DNA of 64,000 nt from the NCBI GenBank assembly GCA_028288405.1, contig JAQBNS010000002.1, forward strand, positions 1-64,000. The letters run 5' to 3'. Position numbers and translations under genes: made by a program. The stretch's first letter is position 1; the number at the start of each line of letters is the position of its first letter. Under the pieces are notes generated by a model. The model was not told the DNA's origin, searched no databases, and saw nothing but the letters and a program-made list of their open reading frames with translations. Positions 43,472 through 52,466 of this stretch are shown piece by piece. The DNA is from Chitinophagaceae bacterium (lineage in GTDB: Bacteria > Bacteroidota > Bacteroidia > Cytophagales > Cytophagaceae).

Positions 43472-46072
43472 ATGAATAAACTGTACACTTTATTTGCCAT
43501 CACTTTGTTTGCCTTGTTGCAGACCGTGGCATTCGCACAAACTGCAAGAGATATTACGGGTGTTGTTAATGACACCGAGACAAATACTCCACTACCTGGA
43601 GTAGTGGTTGAAATTGTAGGTAGTAATACCGGTACTGTAACAGATGATCTTGGAGCATTCAAAATCAATACGTATCGTCCTTTCCCTTTTACACTTCGTA
43701 TCAGTTCTGTAGGTTACGAATCTCAGGACTTTTTACTGACAGATTCTACTGCTGGTCCATTTACAGTTGCACTTGTATTGTCAAAAGATAATAGCAACGA
43801 AGTAACTGTTACGGCACGTCGCCGCAGTGAATCTTCCCAGGATGTACCTATTCCGATTTCAGTAATCGGTGGTGCTCAGGTAGAGCAGACAGGTGCTTTC
43901 AACGTCAACCGTGTGAAAGAATTGATTCCTTCCGTTCAGTTGTATTCTTCTAACCCTCGTAACACAGCCTTGAACATTCGTGGTTTAGGTTCTCCTTACG
44001 GATTGACAAACGACGGTATTGATCCGGGTGTTGGTTTCTATGTAGACGGAGTTTACTATGCTCGTCCTGCTGCTGCAACCTTAGACTTTGTTGACATTGA
44101 AAGAATTGAAGTATTGCGCGGTCCGCAAGGAACGTTGTTTGGTAAAAATACGACTGCGGGTGCTTTCAACATCACTACGCGCAAGCCTAGCTTTAAACCG
44201 GGTGCTACATTTGAAGCAAGTTATGGTAACTACAATTACGTACAGGCAAAGGCTTCCATCACGGGACCGATCATTGCCAATAAATTAGCAGCAAGAGTAT
44301 CGTTCTCCGGAACACAACGTAATGGTAACATTTACAATACCACAACAGATCGTTATACCAATTCATTGGATAACCTAGGTGGAAGAGTTTCATTCTTATA
44401 CAAAGCATCAGAAAAAGTAAACATTACATTGTCCGGAGATTTCACACGTCAACGTCCGGATGGATATGCGCAGGTGTTAGCAGGTGTTGTAAAAACACAA
44501 CGTGTAGACAAACGTCAGTTTGATACCATCATGAAGGCATTGAATTACGAACCGGTAAGCCGTGATCCTTTCGACCGTAAGATTGATCACAATACACCAT
44601 GGAAATCCAATAACGATTTGGGTGGAGCAGCATTAACTGTTGACGCTAAAATTGGTCCTGGTACGTTAACATCCACTACTGCCTGGAGATACTGGAATTG
44701 GGATCCTTCCAATGACCGTGATTTTACGGGATTAGACATCGTACGTAAATCTCAAGGTAACTCTAAGCAACAACAATATTCACAAGAAGTGCGATATGCT
44801 GGTGATATTTCCAAGCGTATCAGTGGAGTGATCGGAGTATTTGCGATCTATCAGGAAATATTAACTGCTCCGGTACAAACAGAAGAAGCAGGTCGAGATG
44901 CCTGGAGATTTTATCAGGATAAATTCGATGCCGCTTCTACTGCCAACTGGTCAACTCCGGGTTTATTAGATGGCTTCGGAATTAAAACAACTTCTTCATT
45001 GAAAACATTCAGTGGTGCAGCATTTGCAAACGTTGATGTAGCGGTTACAGAAAAATTTCACGTATTGCCTGGTCTTCGTTTCAACATTGACCACAAAGAT
45101 GTGGATTACAATCGCGTTACTTACGGAGGTTTGCAAAGTCCTACCCCTGCTCAGCAAGCAATCAAAGATAAGGTATACCAGAACCAGGCTTATACTGCAT
45201 CAGTTGACAACAACAACTTGAGTGGTCAGTTGACATTGAGTTATAAGCTTAATAAGAATGTCAATACTTATGCAAGTGGTTCTACCGCTTACAAACCTGT
45301 AGGAGCGAACGTCGCTGGTATACCAACCGGTACAAATCCTATAGACTATGGAATAGTGAAGCCTGAATATGTAACACACGTTGAAGCGGGTATCAAAACA
45401 AAACCTACTCACAACTCTACTATCAATTTTACTGCTTTCGATACAGAAATTAAAGATTTCCAAGTGCAGGTACAAAGCGCTGAACCAGGTGCAAACAGAG
45501 GTTACCTGGCTAATGCTGGTCACGTTCAAGTATTCGGTGGCGAGTTGGATGCTAACGTGAGATTTAAATACCTTTCTTTGTATGGTTCAGTAGCTTATAC
45601 TGAAGGTAAATACACTACGTTCGAAAATGCTCCTTTGCCATTGGAAGAAACAGGTGCTACAGTATTGTATAAAGATATTTCTGGTAGTGATCTTCCAGGT
45701 ATTTCTAAATGGGCAGGTTCTGTTGGTGCAGAGGTATCAACTCCTAAAACAACATTCCTTGGTTTCGACGGAAGCTTCTTCCTGGGTGCAGATACATACT
45801 ACCGTTCTAAATTCTCTTCAAGCCCTACGCCATCTAAGTACCTGAACATTCAAGAGTATGCATTGGTAAACGGTAGATTAGGTTTCAGATCTGCAGACAA
45901 TGTATTCTCTGCTTTCATCTGGGCGCGTAACATTACAGACTTCCACTACTTCGAACAATTGTTGCCGGCTACAGGAAATGCAGGTAACTATGTAGCAGTA
46001 CTTGGAGATCCAAGAACATACGGAGTGACATTGCGTGCGAACTTCGGTTCTGCTGCTAATCCAAATCGTTAA
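43472..46072 (+). CDS. TonB-dependent outer-membrane receptor with carboxypeptidase-regulatory N-terminal domain
   Basis: 866 residues: signal peptide (1-22), CarboxypepD_reg-like beta domain (about 27-110; TGVVNDTETNTPLPGVVVE), TonB plug (about 120-235; VDIERIEVLRGPQGTLFGKN) and 22-strand barrel ending in YGVTLRANFG. The domain order matches receptors typical of Bacteroidota, but the sequence is nearer to siderophore/vitamin-type (FecA-like) receptors than SusC, and no SusD lies next to it. The substrate is unknown. It follows the Rrf2 gene, so regulation by redox, iron or sulfur is plausible. A strong terminator follows 20 bp after the stop. Confidence 0.9.
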   Translation: MNKLYTLFAITLFALLQTVAFAQTARDITGVVNDTETNTPLPGVVVEIVGSNTGTVTDDLGAFKINTYRPFPFTLRISSVGYESQDFLLTDSTAGPFTVALVLSKDNSNEVTVTARRRSESSQDVPIPISVIGGAQVEQTGAFNVNRVKELIPSVQLYSSNPRNTALNIRGLGSPYGLTNDGIDPGVGFYVDGVYYARPAAATLDFVDIERIEVLRGPQGTLFGKNTTAGAFNITTRKPSFKPGATFEASYGNYNYVQAKASITGPIIANKLAARVSFSGTQRNGNIYNTTTDRYTNSLDNLGGRVSFLYKASEKVNITLSGDFTRQRPDGYAQVLAGVVKTQRVDKRQFDTIMKALNYEPVSRDPFDRKIDHNTPWKSNNDLGGAALTVDAKIGPGTLTSTTAWRYWNWDPSNDRDFTGLDIVRKSQGNSKQQQYSQEVRYAGDISKRISGVIGVFAIYQEILTAPVQTEEAGRDAWRFYQDKFDAASTANWSTPGLLDGFGIKTTSSLKTFSGAAFANVDVAVTEKFHVLPGLRFNIDHKDVDYNRVTYGGLQSPTPAQQAIKDKVYQNQAYTASVDNNNLSGQLTLSYKLNKNVNTYASGSTAYKPVGANVAGIPTGTNPIDYGIVKPEYVTHVEAGIKTKPTHNSTINFTAFDTEIKDFQVQVQSAEPGANRGYLANAGHVQVFGGELDANVRFKYLSLYGSVAYTEGKYTTFENAPLPLEETGATVLYKDISGSDLPGISKWAGSVGAEVSTPKTTFLGFDGSFFLGADTYYRSKFSSSPTPSKYLNIQEYALVNGRLGFRSADNVFSAFIWARNITDFHYFEQLLPATGNAGNYVAVLGDPRTYGVTLRANFGSAANPNR

Positions 46073-46092
46073 TCGATACATTAACTCTTAAT

Positions 46093-46129
46093 AAAAAAGG
46101 CCGATGAATATTATTCATCGGCCTTTTTT
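46093..46129 (+). terminator. intrinsic terminator of the TonB receptor
   Basis: GGCCGATGAATA and TATTCATCGGCC form a long stem with an A run before and a T run after. Confidence 0.9.
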
Positions 46130-46180
46130 ATGTGGGTAGCAGTAAAGAGAAAGAGGGCTGACACTGTCCAGGTTATAGCT

Positions 46181-46317
46181 AACCGTTTGCCCCTAAATCC
46201 CCTGAAGGGGACTTTGCATCTTACTAAACAAAAAAGCTCATCGCGTATAATAAGCGATGAGCTTTTTGTTTGTCTCCGAAAGAAAGTCCCCTTCAGGGGA
46301 TTTAGGGGCAAACGGTT
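46181..46317. repeat. perfect 35-bp inverted repeat enclosing a bidirectional terminator-like hairpin
   Basis: The arms at 46181-46215 and 46283-46317 are exact reverse complements over 35 bases; each contains CCCCTGAAGGGG. Within lies AAAAAGCTCATCGC pairing with GCGATGAGCTTTTT (46231-46267), a bidirectional terminator. It resembles the nested repeats at 31.4 kb and 50.8 kb. Confidence 0.9.
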
Positions 46318-46329
46318 TGTTTAACAACT

Positions 46330-46887
46330 TTATTTAGTAAGCTTAAAAGAATCAAAGAAACGAGTAGCAGATTTATTAGGGGACTTATCTGTTGCTGCAA
46401 TAGCTTGTAACATGAAGATCTTATTGTCGACTACAAAAAGACGCATGGTGATGGTGTTTTTGTTTTCTTCATAACCTACTGTTATTTCTCTGCCTTCATG
46501 TTTGTCCAACATGATTTTCTTTTGCGATAACAATTCTCCATTTACACCTTTCGCTACACCGCCAACTGTTCTGTCAAAGAAGTCCGCCAATTGAGCAGAG
46601 TCTAACGCATTGGCATCGATGGCTGGGTGCTGGGTGCAATTGCTCATGTACAATAAGTTTTCATCGCCCGCAACTTCTGATGCATCATAGATGTACATGT
46701 TCAATTTTACTTTACCCACTTCAGAGTCTACGTCTTGAGATTGCTCAGTAGGTTTTTTAGGGAAGTCTACCTGGTAACCGAATTTCTTTGACTGGATCGT
46801 TATCCATTTGTCAGCTTTTATAAAACCTAAACAAAGAGTAAGGCAAATGGCTGAGAGAATAAAAGTGCTTGTTCTTGACGCGTTCAT
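46330..46887 (-). CDS. secreted protein of unknown function
   Basis: 185 residues with a signal peptide (MNASRTSTFILSAICLTLCLGF) and a mature domain starting WITIQSKKFGYQVDFP and ending FFDSFKLTK. The pattern (early FPxxP, internal KKIMLDKHEGREITV, final RFFDSFKL) is seen in a broad family of exported proteins of unknown function that sometimes pair with lipoproteins. It is a separate transcription unit, because a good terminator for the upstream hexosaminidase gene lies just before it. Confidence 0.78.
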   Translation of the reverse strand: MNASRTSTFILSAICLTLCLGFIKADKWITIQSKKFGYQVDFPKKPTEQSQDVDSEVGKVKLNMYIYDASEVAGDENLLYMSNCTQHPAIDANALDSAQLADFFDRTVGGVAKGVNGELLSQKKIMLDKHEGREITVGYEENKNTITMRLFVVDNKIFMLQAIAATDKSPNKSATRFFDSFKLTK

Positions 46888-46905
46888 GTTAAAGGATGTT
46901 TAGGT

Positions 46906-46941
46906 TTAAAAAAAACATCCCGAGAATTACCCTCGGGATGT
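46906..46941 (-). terminator. intrinsic terminator of the hexosaminidase gene
   Basis: On the minus strand ACATCCCGAG pairs with CTCGGGATGT and is followed by eight T residues; it sits 30 bp after the hexosaminidase stop. Confidence 0.9.
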
Positions 46942-46970
46942 CGTGAAAATACTAATTATTTTCAATATTC

Positions 46971-49538
46971 TTATTGTGCTGTAGCAGTACTTGATCTGCT
47001 TATTCTGCCGTTTCTGCTGCTTGTGATTGTTTTTACAATCGTTCCTTTTTTCGCTGCTATCGGTGCATTGTATACGGAAGATTCTGCATTAGGTTCTGAT
47101 CCGTCCGTAGTATAACGAATTGTTGATCCCGGAAACTCGGCATTGATATAAGCCATTTCATTTTTGATGACGATTCCGGGAGGAGGTAAGCGATAGCCTA
47201 TGGCTAAATCATCTAAACGCGGCATTTCACGTTGTCCAACACGGTTGGCAAACTCGTTCCACGCTTGCAGCAACAGTTGATTGCGCTTGGTAGCATCTGC
47301 CACTTGAGCCCAGGCAGGATCTTGCGCCCAGGCGCGTTCTGCAACGGCCAACAAACGTGGGAAAACCAAATATTCTGCCATCTCACCACTCTTGGTATTT
47401 TCTGTCCAAAGTTGACCTTGAATACCCAAAATATTTTCTTTGCCTTGAGCAGTCAATCTCACTTTGTTGGCAAGACTTGTTAAGTCCAATGGGTTACCCA
47501 ATAAATCTACACTCGCATTTTGATAGATATTCAATGGAATGAATTCGTATACTTTTTTTGTATTGGTAAAACCTCCCCAATAGTAACCCGGTTCTTTTGG
47601 ATCTTTGCTGTAGGCCAAATCAAGGTATAGATTGGTGACGTTAGACAATACCGTTTTATATCCGGCATTTGCCAATTGATAAGCGAAGTCTTCCTGTCCC
47701 CAGCCCCACACGTTGTTCCATACATTGGGTCTGAAGTTTTTGTTGATGAAAGCAGTATTGGGTACATGTTGTACGGCATCGCCTACTTTTACTTTAGACA
47801 AAGCGATTTCTTCCCAACCTCCAACGGTCAATCCTTTTTTGCTTAAGATATCACTGACACGTGCCAGGAAATAATTAGAGACACCACCCAATTGCCCAAT
47901 CTCAGGTTGTTTGGTAATCAAGTCTGCACACTTCGGTGATTTTTCCCATACACCATGCGGTACTTCGTCGCCACCGGTATGAATAGTAGTGAGTGTGGCA
48001 CCTGCCTCTTTGTACAAGTCTTCGATACTGGTGACTACAGTAGTGATGAAATTATAAGTGGATTCCTGACAAGGACACAATACGTTGTCTGTCCACATTT
48101 GTACAGATTCATATTTAGAAGAATCTTGTAAGTCATTCAATAAGTATTTTTCTGCTTCTTCTATTTTGCCTTCTGCTTTCAAACGGTTATAGCGTACCAG
48201 CATAGATTTGATGGCTGCTCTGGAGTGTCCAGGGAAATCAATTTCAGGAATCACTTCGATGTTGCGTGCTTTGGCATATTTTAAAATTTCAATAAAGTCC
48301 GCTCTGGTGTAAAAACCAGAACCGCAAGTTTTATCAGGATATGGTCCTGAGCCAAAAGAAGGAAGTAACATTTCTTTTTCATCCGTTGAGAACCCTCTTC
48401 TGCTGCCGACTTGGGTCAGCTCTGGCAATTCTTTTATTTCCAATCTCCACCCTTCATCATCGGTCAGGTGAAATTGAAACTTGTTCAATTTATAGGCAGC
48501 CATTGCATCCAGAAATTTCAAAATGGTTTCTTTTTTCTGGAAGTTCCGTCCTACGTCTACAGACATCCCACGGAAAGCGAAACGAGGTTTGTCTTTTACG
48601 ACGATCTCAGGAATGTCCCATGATGTAGTAGAATGAGGCGGATCTAATGCTAACAAAGATTGTACACCATAGAAGGCGCCTTCATTTGTTCCTGCTTTAA
48701 TGGTAATGCCTTTTGTTGCACTTACTGTTAATTCATAAGCTTCTCCATTCAATGCTGCATCTTTTATAAGCGATACTTGTTTAACGGTTGAAGTTTTATC
48801 CAGTTCTTTTATTGCCGGTTTTCCACCTAAAGCCTTTTCCCATTTCATTTGCAAAAACTCAGCGCTTGGTGTAAAGGCTTTATCTGCTGCAATGACAATT
48901 GATGGATCAATTAATAAAGAACCTTTACCTATGGTATAGGAAAGAGGAGTAGGAGTGATCGGACAAATAGAAGATGCTGGTAAGATGGTTAACGCTGAAT
49001 CTCTTTCGAAACGCACCGTTTCATTTTCGCACACTACTTTATCTGTAGCGGAGCGATTCAATTGTTTTTCCGTTAAGAAAGGCAATACCGTTAAGGCACC
49101 GGCTTCTTCAATGACTGGTTTTTCTTTATCCTCGTCAAATACAAAAAAGAAACCTGCAGGTGCATCACTCTCATTCAAGGTCCAGTAGCCGCCGTACAAG
49201 TCAAACTTCACCGAGTCGCCAGGTTGTAAGGCTTTGAAATCTTTTGTGGGTTTCAACACAAACAAATCTCCGTTAACGTGCTCAATAGTGATTTCTTTCG
49301 GTAGTTTATCTTGATTGTATTTTCTGCAAAAATTGAAATACAAACTCCAGTTTTTATTGTCTAAAGCTGAAGTGCCATTGTTTTTCAATTGCAGTTGGCT
49401 TAAAAAAAGATCGCCTTCGTAGTAGTTACCAACAAGTCCCCAGGTAAGGCTGATGTCTGTTCCTTTTGGTCTTTGTTGCGAGCAGGAGGTGACGGCGCAT
49501 ACCAGCAAGAAGAGTGATAAAATGCGTAATTGTTTCAT
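46971..49538 (-). CDS. GH20 beta-N-acetylhexosaminidase lipoprotein
   Basis: 855 residues from the ATG at 49538, which starts a lipoprotein signal (MKQLRILSLFLLVCAVTSCS; lipobox VTSC). Order: CHB_HEX carbohydrate-binding domain (about 25-200), GH20b alpha/beta domain (about 205-330), catalytic TIM barrel (about 335-700) with the catalytic Asp-Glu pair in TIHTGGDEVPHG (about residues 524-525) and a CHB_HEX_C beta domain (about 770-855). It hydrolyses terminal beta-GlcNAc/GalNAc, for example from chitin or peptidoglycan. A longer frame to 49655 overlaps yicC and would bury the signal, so it is rejected. Confidence 0.93.
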   Translation of the reverse strand: MKQLRILSLFLLVCAVTSCSQQRPKGTDISLTWGLVGNYYEGDLFLSQLQLKNNGTSALDNKNWSLYFNFCRKYNQDKLPKEITIEHVNGDLFVLKPTKDFKALQPGDSVKFDLYGGYWTLNESDAPAGFFFVFDEDKEKPVIEEAGALTVLPFLTEKQLNRSATDKVVCENETVRFERDSALTILPASSICPITPTPLSYTIGKGSLLIDPSIVIAADKAFTPSAEFLQMKWEKALGGKPAIKELDKTSTVKQVSLIKDAALNGEAYELTVSATKGITIKAGTNEGAFYGVQSLLALDPPHSTTSWDIPEIVVKDKPRFAFRGMSVDVGRNFQKKETILKFLDAMAAYKLNKFQFHLTDDEGWRLEIKELPELTQVGSRRGFSTDEKEMLLPSFGSGPYPDKTCGSGFYTRADFIEILKYAKARNIEVIPEIDFPGHSRAAIKSMLVRYNRLKAEGKIEEAEKYLLNDLQDSSKYESVQMWTDNVLCPCQESTYNFITTVVTSIEDLYKEAGATLTTIHTGGDEVPHGVWEKSPKCADLITKQPEIGQLGGVSNYFLARVSDILSKKGLTVGGWEEIALSKVKVGDAVQHVPNTAFINKNFRPNVWNNVWGWGQEDFAYQLANAGYKTVLSNVTNLYLDLAYSKDPKEPGYYWGGFTNTKKVYEFIPLNIYQNASVDLLGNPLDLTSLANKVRLTAQGKENILGIQGQLWTENTKSGEMAEYLVFPRLLAVAERAWAQDPAWAQVADATKRNQLLLQAWNEFANRVGQREMPRLDDLAIGYRLPPPGIVIKNEMAYINAEFPGSTIRYTTDGSEPNAESSVYNAPIAAKKGTIVKTITSSRNGRISRSSTATAQ

Positions 49539-49567
49539 AAGCTGATTTTGAGGAGTAGGTATTAGTA

Positions 49568-50446
49568 TTAAAGTATATTCAGTAATTGCTCTTTTATTTT
49601 TTCCAGTTCTTCTTTCATGCCAATTACAGAGCGTTGAATATCTGCGTCGTTGCATTTAGAACCGATGGTGTTAATTTCCCGACCAATTTCCTGTGCGAGG
49701 AACCCCAATTTCTTCCCGCTGGCTTCTTTGTCTTTCATGGCTTCAATGAAGTAGTCCAGGTGTTTTTTCAAACGAACTTTTTCCTCACTGATGTCCAGCT
49801 TTTCAATGTAGTAAATCAATTCCTGTTCGAACCGTGATTGATCTACGCGTTCTTTGCCTACGTATTCTTCCAGGTGATTTTTTATTCTGTCACGAACCTG
49901 TTGAATACGAATAGGATCATGCGCTTCTACTTCTTTCAGTTTTTCACTGATGAATAAAATGTATCCAATGAATTTCTCTTTGAGCAAATCGCCTTCTTCC
50001 GTGCGAAACTTATCGCACTGTGCAAGGGCATCCTTCATGGCTTTGGCTACAAAGCCCCACTCTTCGCCACGGTTTACATTTTCAATGTCTGACTCAATCA
50101 CCTTAGGCATGTTCAATACCGTGCGGAATATATCATCAGATGAAGCGCCTACATATTCTGCAGCGGCTTTTATTTTATCGTAATAGGCTTTCAACAATTC
50201 AAGATTGATGTTGACGCGCGCGGTATTGTCGTTTTTTTGTTTGACTTCAATCGATAAAGAAACCTTACCACGTTCCACCACTTGCGTAAACAAGTTTCTT
50301 ATTTCAAGTTCCTTCTCTGCGTATTCTTTCGGCACACGGATAGAAAGATCAAGGAATTTAGAATTGAGGCTCTTGATTTCAACCTGCACATAAAGATTTT
50401 CATTTTCAGCTACAGCAGAACCGTAACCCGTCATTGATTTGACCAT
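49568..50446 (-). CDS. yicC: YicC-family endoribonuclease-like protein
   Basis: 292 residues. The N terminus MVKSMTGYGSA is the hallmark of the family; the C-terminal DUF1732 region includes LGFLAQEIGREINTIGSK, which holds the conserved residues. E. coli YicC has been described as an endoribonuclease affecting small RNA stability. The gene sits upstream of the hexosaminidase by 30 bp with no terminator between, so the two may be cotranscribed even though they have no obvious functional link. Confidence 0.93.
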   Translation of the reverse strand: MVKSMTGYGSAVAENENLYVQVEIKSLNSKFLDLSIRVPKEYAEKELEIRNLFTQVVERGKVSLSIEVKQKNDNTARVNINLELLKAYYDKIKAAAEYVGASSDDIFRTVLNMPKVIESDIENVNRGEEWGFVAKAMKDALAQCDKFRTEEGDLLKEKFIGYILFISEKLKEVEAHDPIRIQQVRDRIKNHLEEYVGKERVDQSRFEQELIYYIEKLDISEEKVRLKKHLDYFIEAMKDKEASGKKLGFLAQEIGREINTIGSKCNDADIQRSVIGMKEELEKIKEQLLNIL

Positions 50447-50836
50447 AAGTATAGTTTTCTCTAAAGTTATGAAAACTCTTTACCTTCTCAAAATGACAGA
50501 GTTGATTGCCTTGTCATTCCATCGGGTCTTTCATTTGATCGATCAGGATAACAAGTGGATCTCTCATGAAGCAAATATACGTGGACTTAAGTGGTTCAAC
50601 CTGCAAAATTCTGACTTAGACTATACATTTTGTTCTCGTCAGGATAAACAAAGAGATGATCCGAAAAAGATCATTTGAAAGCGTTGAAGTACGGTTGTTG
50701 TCTATTAAAATGCGACAACATTTAAAGCGCATTTTCCTTTGCATCAGAATAAACAAAGGAAAGTGAAGAAAAAGACTATCGCATGCTTAACGATGGTGTG
50801 TCTGCAAAGAAACAGATAGCATGTATTGAACACACT

Positions 50837-51015
50837 GTCTTACCTCTAATCCCCTAAAGGGGACTTTGCTTATATCTATATTTGTTGCTATAGACATTAT
50901 GTCCCTAAGGGACATTGTTGTTTGAAATTAGCTGTTCGTCCCAGAGGGACGAAATGTCTATAGCATTTTGTTTGATTGTTTTTTAAGTCCCCTTTAGGGG
51001 ATTTAGGGGCAAGAC
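50837..51015. repeat. nested inverted repeat with CCCCTAAAGGGG and GTCCC/GGGAC cores
   Basis: Outer arms 50837-50866 and 50985-51015 pair over about 30 bases with a few mismatches. Inner arms 50887-50913 and 50938-50964 start with GCTATAGACAT and its complement and pair with a few mismatches. The architecture matches 31390-31562. Confidence 0.85.
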
Positions 51016-51018
51016 GGA

Positions 51019-51096
51019 GGCCTGTCCCCTGACAGGCCGAAATGTTAGTGAACGTGGGCATTGGACAAACAGCGATGGCCTGTCAGGGGACAGGCC
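51019..51096. repeat. two palindromes in inverted order
   Basis: GGCCTGTCCCCTGACAGGCC at 51019-51038 and its exact reverse complement at 51077-51096, spacer 38 bp. Each is itself a hairpin (GGCCTGTC/GACAGGCC), giving a REPIN-like doublet. Confidence 0.85.
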
Positions 51097-51118
51097 ATGG
51101 AGTGAAAATGCATTAGCC

Positions 51119-51148
51119 ATAAAAAAAACCGAACCCTTGCGAGTTCGG
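51119..51148 (-). terminator. intrinsic terminator of asd
   Basis: On the minus strand CCGAAC and GTTCGG form a stem followed by a run of T residues, about 25 bp after the asd stop. Confidence 0.85.
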
Positions 51149-51175
51149 CTTTCAAAATTGTAAGAGAAAGAAAAA

Positions 51176-52168
51176 TTAAACCAATTTCTTCGCTACCAAA
51201 TATTCTGCGATTTGTATGGCATTCGTTGCAGCACCTTTACGCAAGTTATCTGCCACTACCCATAGGTTAAGTGTTTTCGGTTGACTTTCATCTCTTCTGA
51301 TACGGCCTACAAATACTTCGTCTCTATTGTGAGAGTCCAAAGGCATTGGGTATTTCAGGTTAGCGATATCGTCTACTACAATTACACCTTCTTCTTTTGC
51401 CAATAAGGCTTTCACTTCTTCTACATCAAATTCATTTTCAAATTCGATATTTACAGATTCAGAGTGACCACCCATAACCGGGATACGCACGGTAGTAGCC
51501 GTTACTTTGATCGAATCGTCACGCATGATCTTGTTGGTTTCCTTGATCATTTTCATTTCCTCTTTGGTGTATCCGTTTTCCAGGAATACATCGATTTGAG
51601 GAATAACGTTAAGATCAATTTGATAAGGATAGGCTTTCACACCGTCCATGATGCCTTTTCTCTCGTCCATCAATTGATCTACTGCTTTTTTACCTGTACC
51701 GGTTACAGATTGGTAAGTAGAAACAACTACACGTTTGATTTTATATTTTTTATGCAAAGGATTCATCACGACTACCATTTGTATCGTAGAGCAGTTTGGA
51801 TTGGCGATGATCTTGTCTTCTTTTGTGATCGCATCCGCATTCACTTCTGGAACCACCAATTTCTTGGTAGGATCCATGCGCCATGCAGAAGAGTTGTCGA
51901 TTACCACAGTTCCTACTGCAGCAAATTTAGGAGCCAGTTCCAATGAAGTTCCACCTCCTGCTGAGAAGATGGCGATAGCCGGTTTTGCAGCAATGGCATC
52001 TTCTACAGACACGACCTTAAAGCCCTTACCCTTGTATTGAATTTCTGTGCCAATAGATTTTGGAGAAGCTACAGGAATTAATTCTGTAACGGGAAAGTTT
52101 CTTTCTGCAAGAACTTTTAGGATTTGGGTACCGACAAGGCCAGTTGCCCCAACGACTGCTACTTTCAT
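51176..52168 (-). CDS. asd: aspartate-semialdehyde dehydrogenase
   Basis: 330-residue NADP-dependent enzyme making aspartate semialdehyde for lysine, threonine, methionine and diaminopimelate synthesis. The Rossmann start is VAVVGATGLVGTQIL, the active-site Cys is in NPNCSTIQM, the substrate-binding region includes STYQSVTGTGKKA and the acid/base His is in MGGHSESV. Length and motifs are standard for the main bacterial branch. It is a single gene on the minus strand with its own terminator, divergent from the lamin-tail gene. Confidence 0.97.
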   Translation of the reverse strand: MKVAVVGATGLVGTQILKVLAERNFPVTELIPVASPKSIGTEIQYKGKGFKVVSVEDAIAAKPAIAIFSAGGGTSLELAPKFAAVGTVVIDNSSAWRMDPTKKLVVPEVNADAITKEDKIIANPNCSTIQMVVVMNPLHKKYKIKRVVVSTYQSVTGTGKKAVDQLMDERKGIMDGVKAYPYQIDLNVIPQIDVFLENGYTKEEMKMIKETNKIMRDDSIKVTATTVRIPVMGGHSESVNIEFENEFDVEEVKALLAKEEGVIVVDDIANLKYPMPLDSHNRDEVFVGRIRRDESQPKTLNLWVVADNLRKGAATNAIQIAEYLVAKKLV

Positions 52169-52344
52169 AGTGTTAAATAAGTTGTTACTTGTGTTTTGTT
52201 GATTTGACTAAATATTATGCTTTATACCTTAAGTATCATGTAAATCATTTTAATCAATCATTTGACAGAATAATCAAGACAATCCAATCATATTGATGTA
52301 TTACATAATCTAGGTTAAAGGGACACAAAGTAACTAAATTATTT

Positions 52345-52352
52345 TATCTTTG
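52345..52352 (+). promoter_or_regulatory. Bacteroidota-type -7 element (TATCTTTG)
   Basis: TATCTTTG matches the TAnnTTTG consensus of Bacteroidota primary promoters, about 115 bp before the lamin-tail gene start. No clear -33 TTG element is seen at the expected distance. Confidence 0.4.
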
Positions 52353-52466
52353 CCTCTATGATGAGCGGATAAAGGTGGCCTAAGCCTTACATTCCGCAAT
52401 TATTTTTACGAGTACCTTTTTAGGGTAGTCGATTGTCTTTTTTTCTATTTTTTTAAACAAACACTT

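Larger units (their letters stand above)
50447..51175. other. 729-bp gene-free region packed with hairpins and REP-like repeats
   Basis: No ORF is credible here. From left to right: ATGATC/GATCAT (50656-50674), AAAATGCG/CGCATTTT (50707-50735), CCTTTG/CAAAGG (from about 50736), the nested repeat 50837-51015, the 20-bp inverted pair 51019-51096 and the asd terminator at 51119-51148. Confidence 0.75.

Noticed and set aside
50439-50678. 79-codon plus-strand frame after yicC
   Set aside because: No signal, domain or neighbours in frame; ends among hairpins of the gap.
51464-51946. 160-codon open frame on the plus strand inside asd
   Set aside because: Antisense of a well-conserved metabolic gene; the His/Phe/Tyr-rich translation is a typical shadow.
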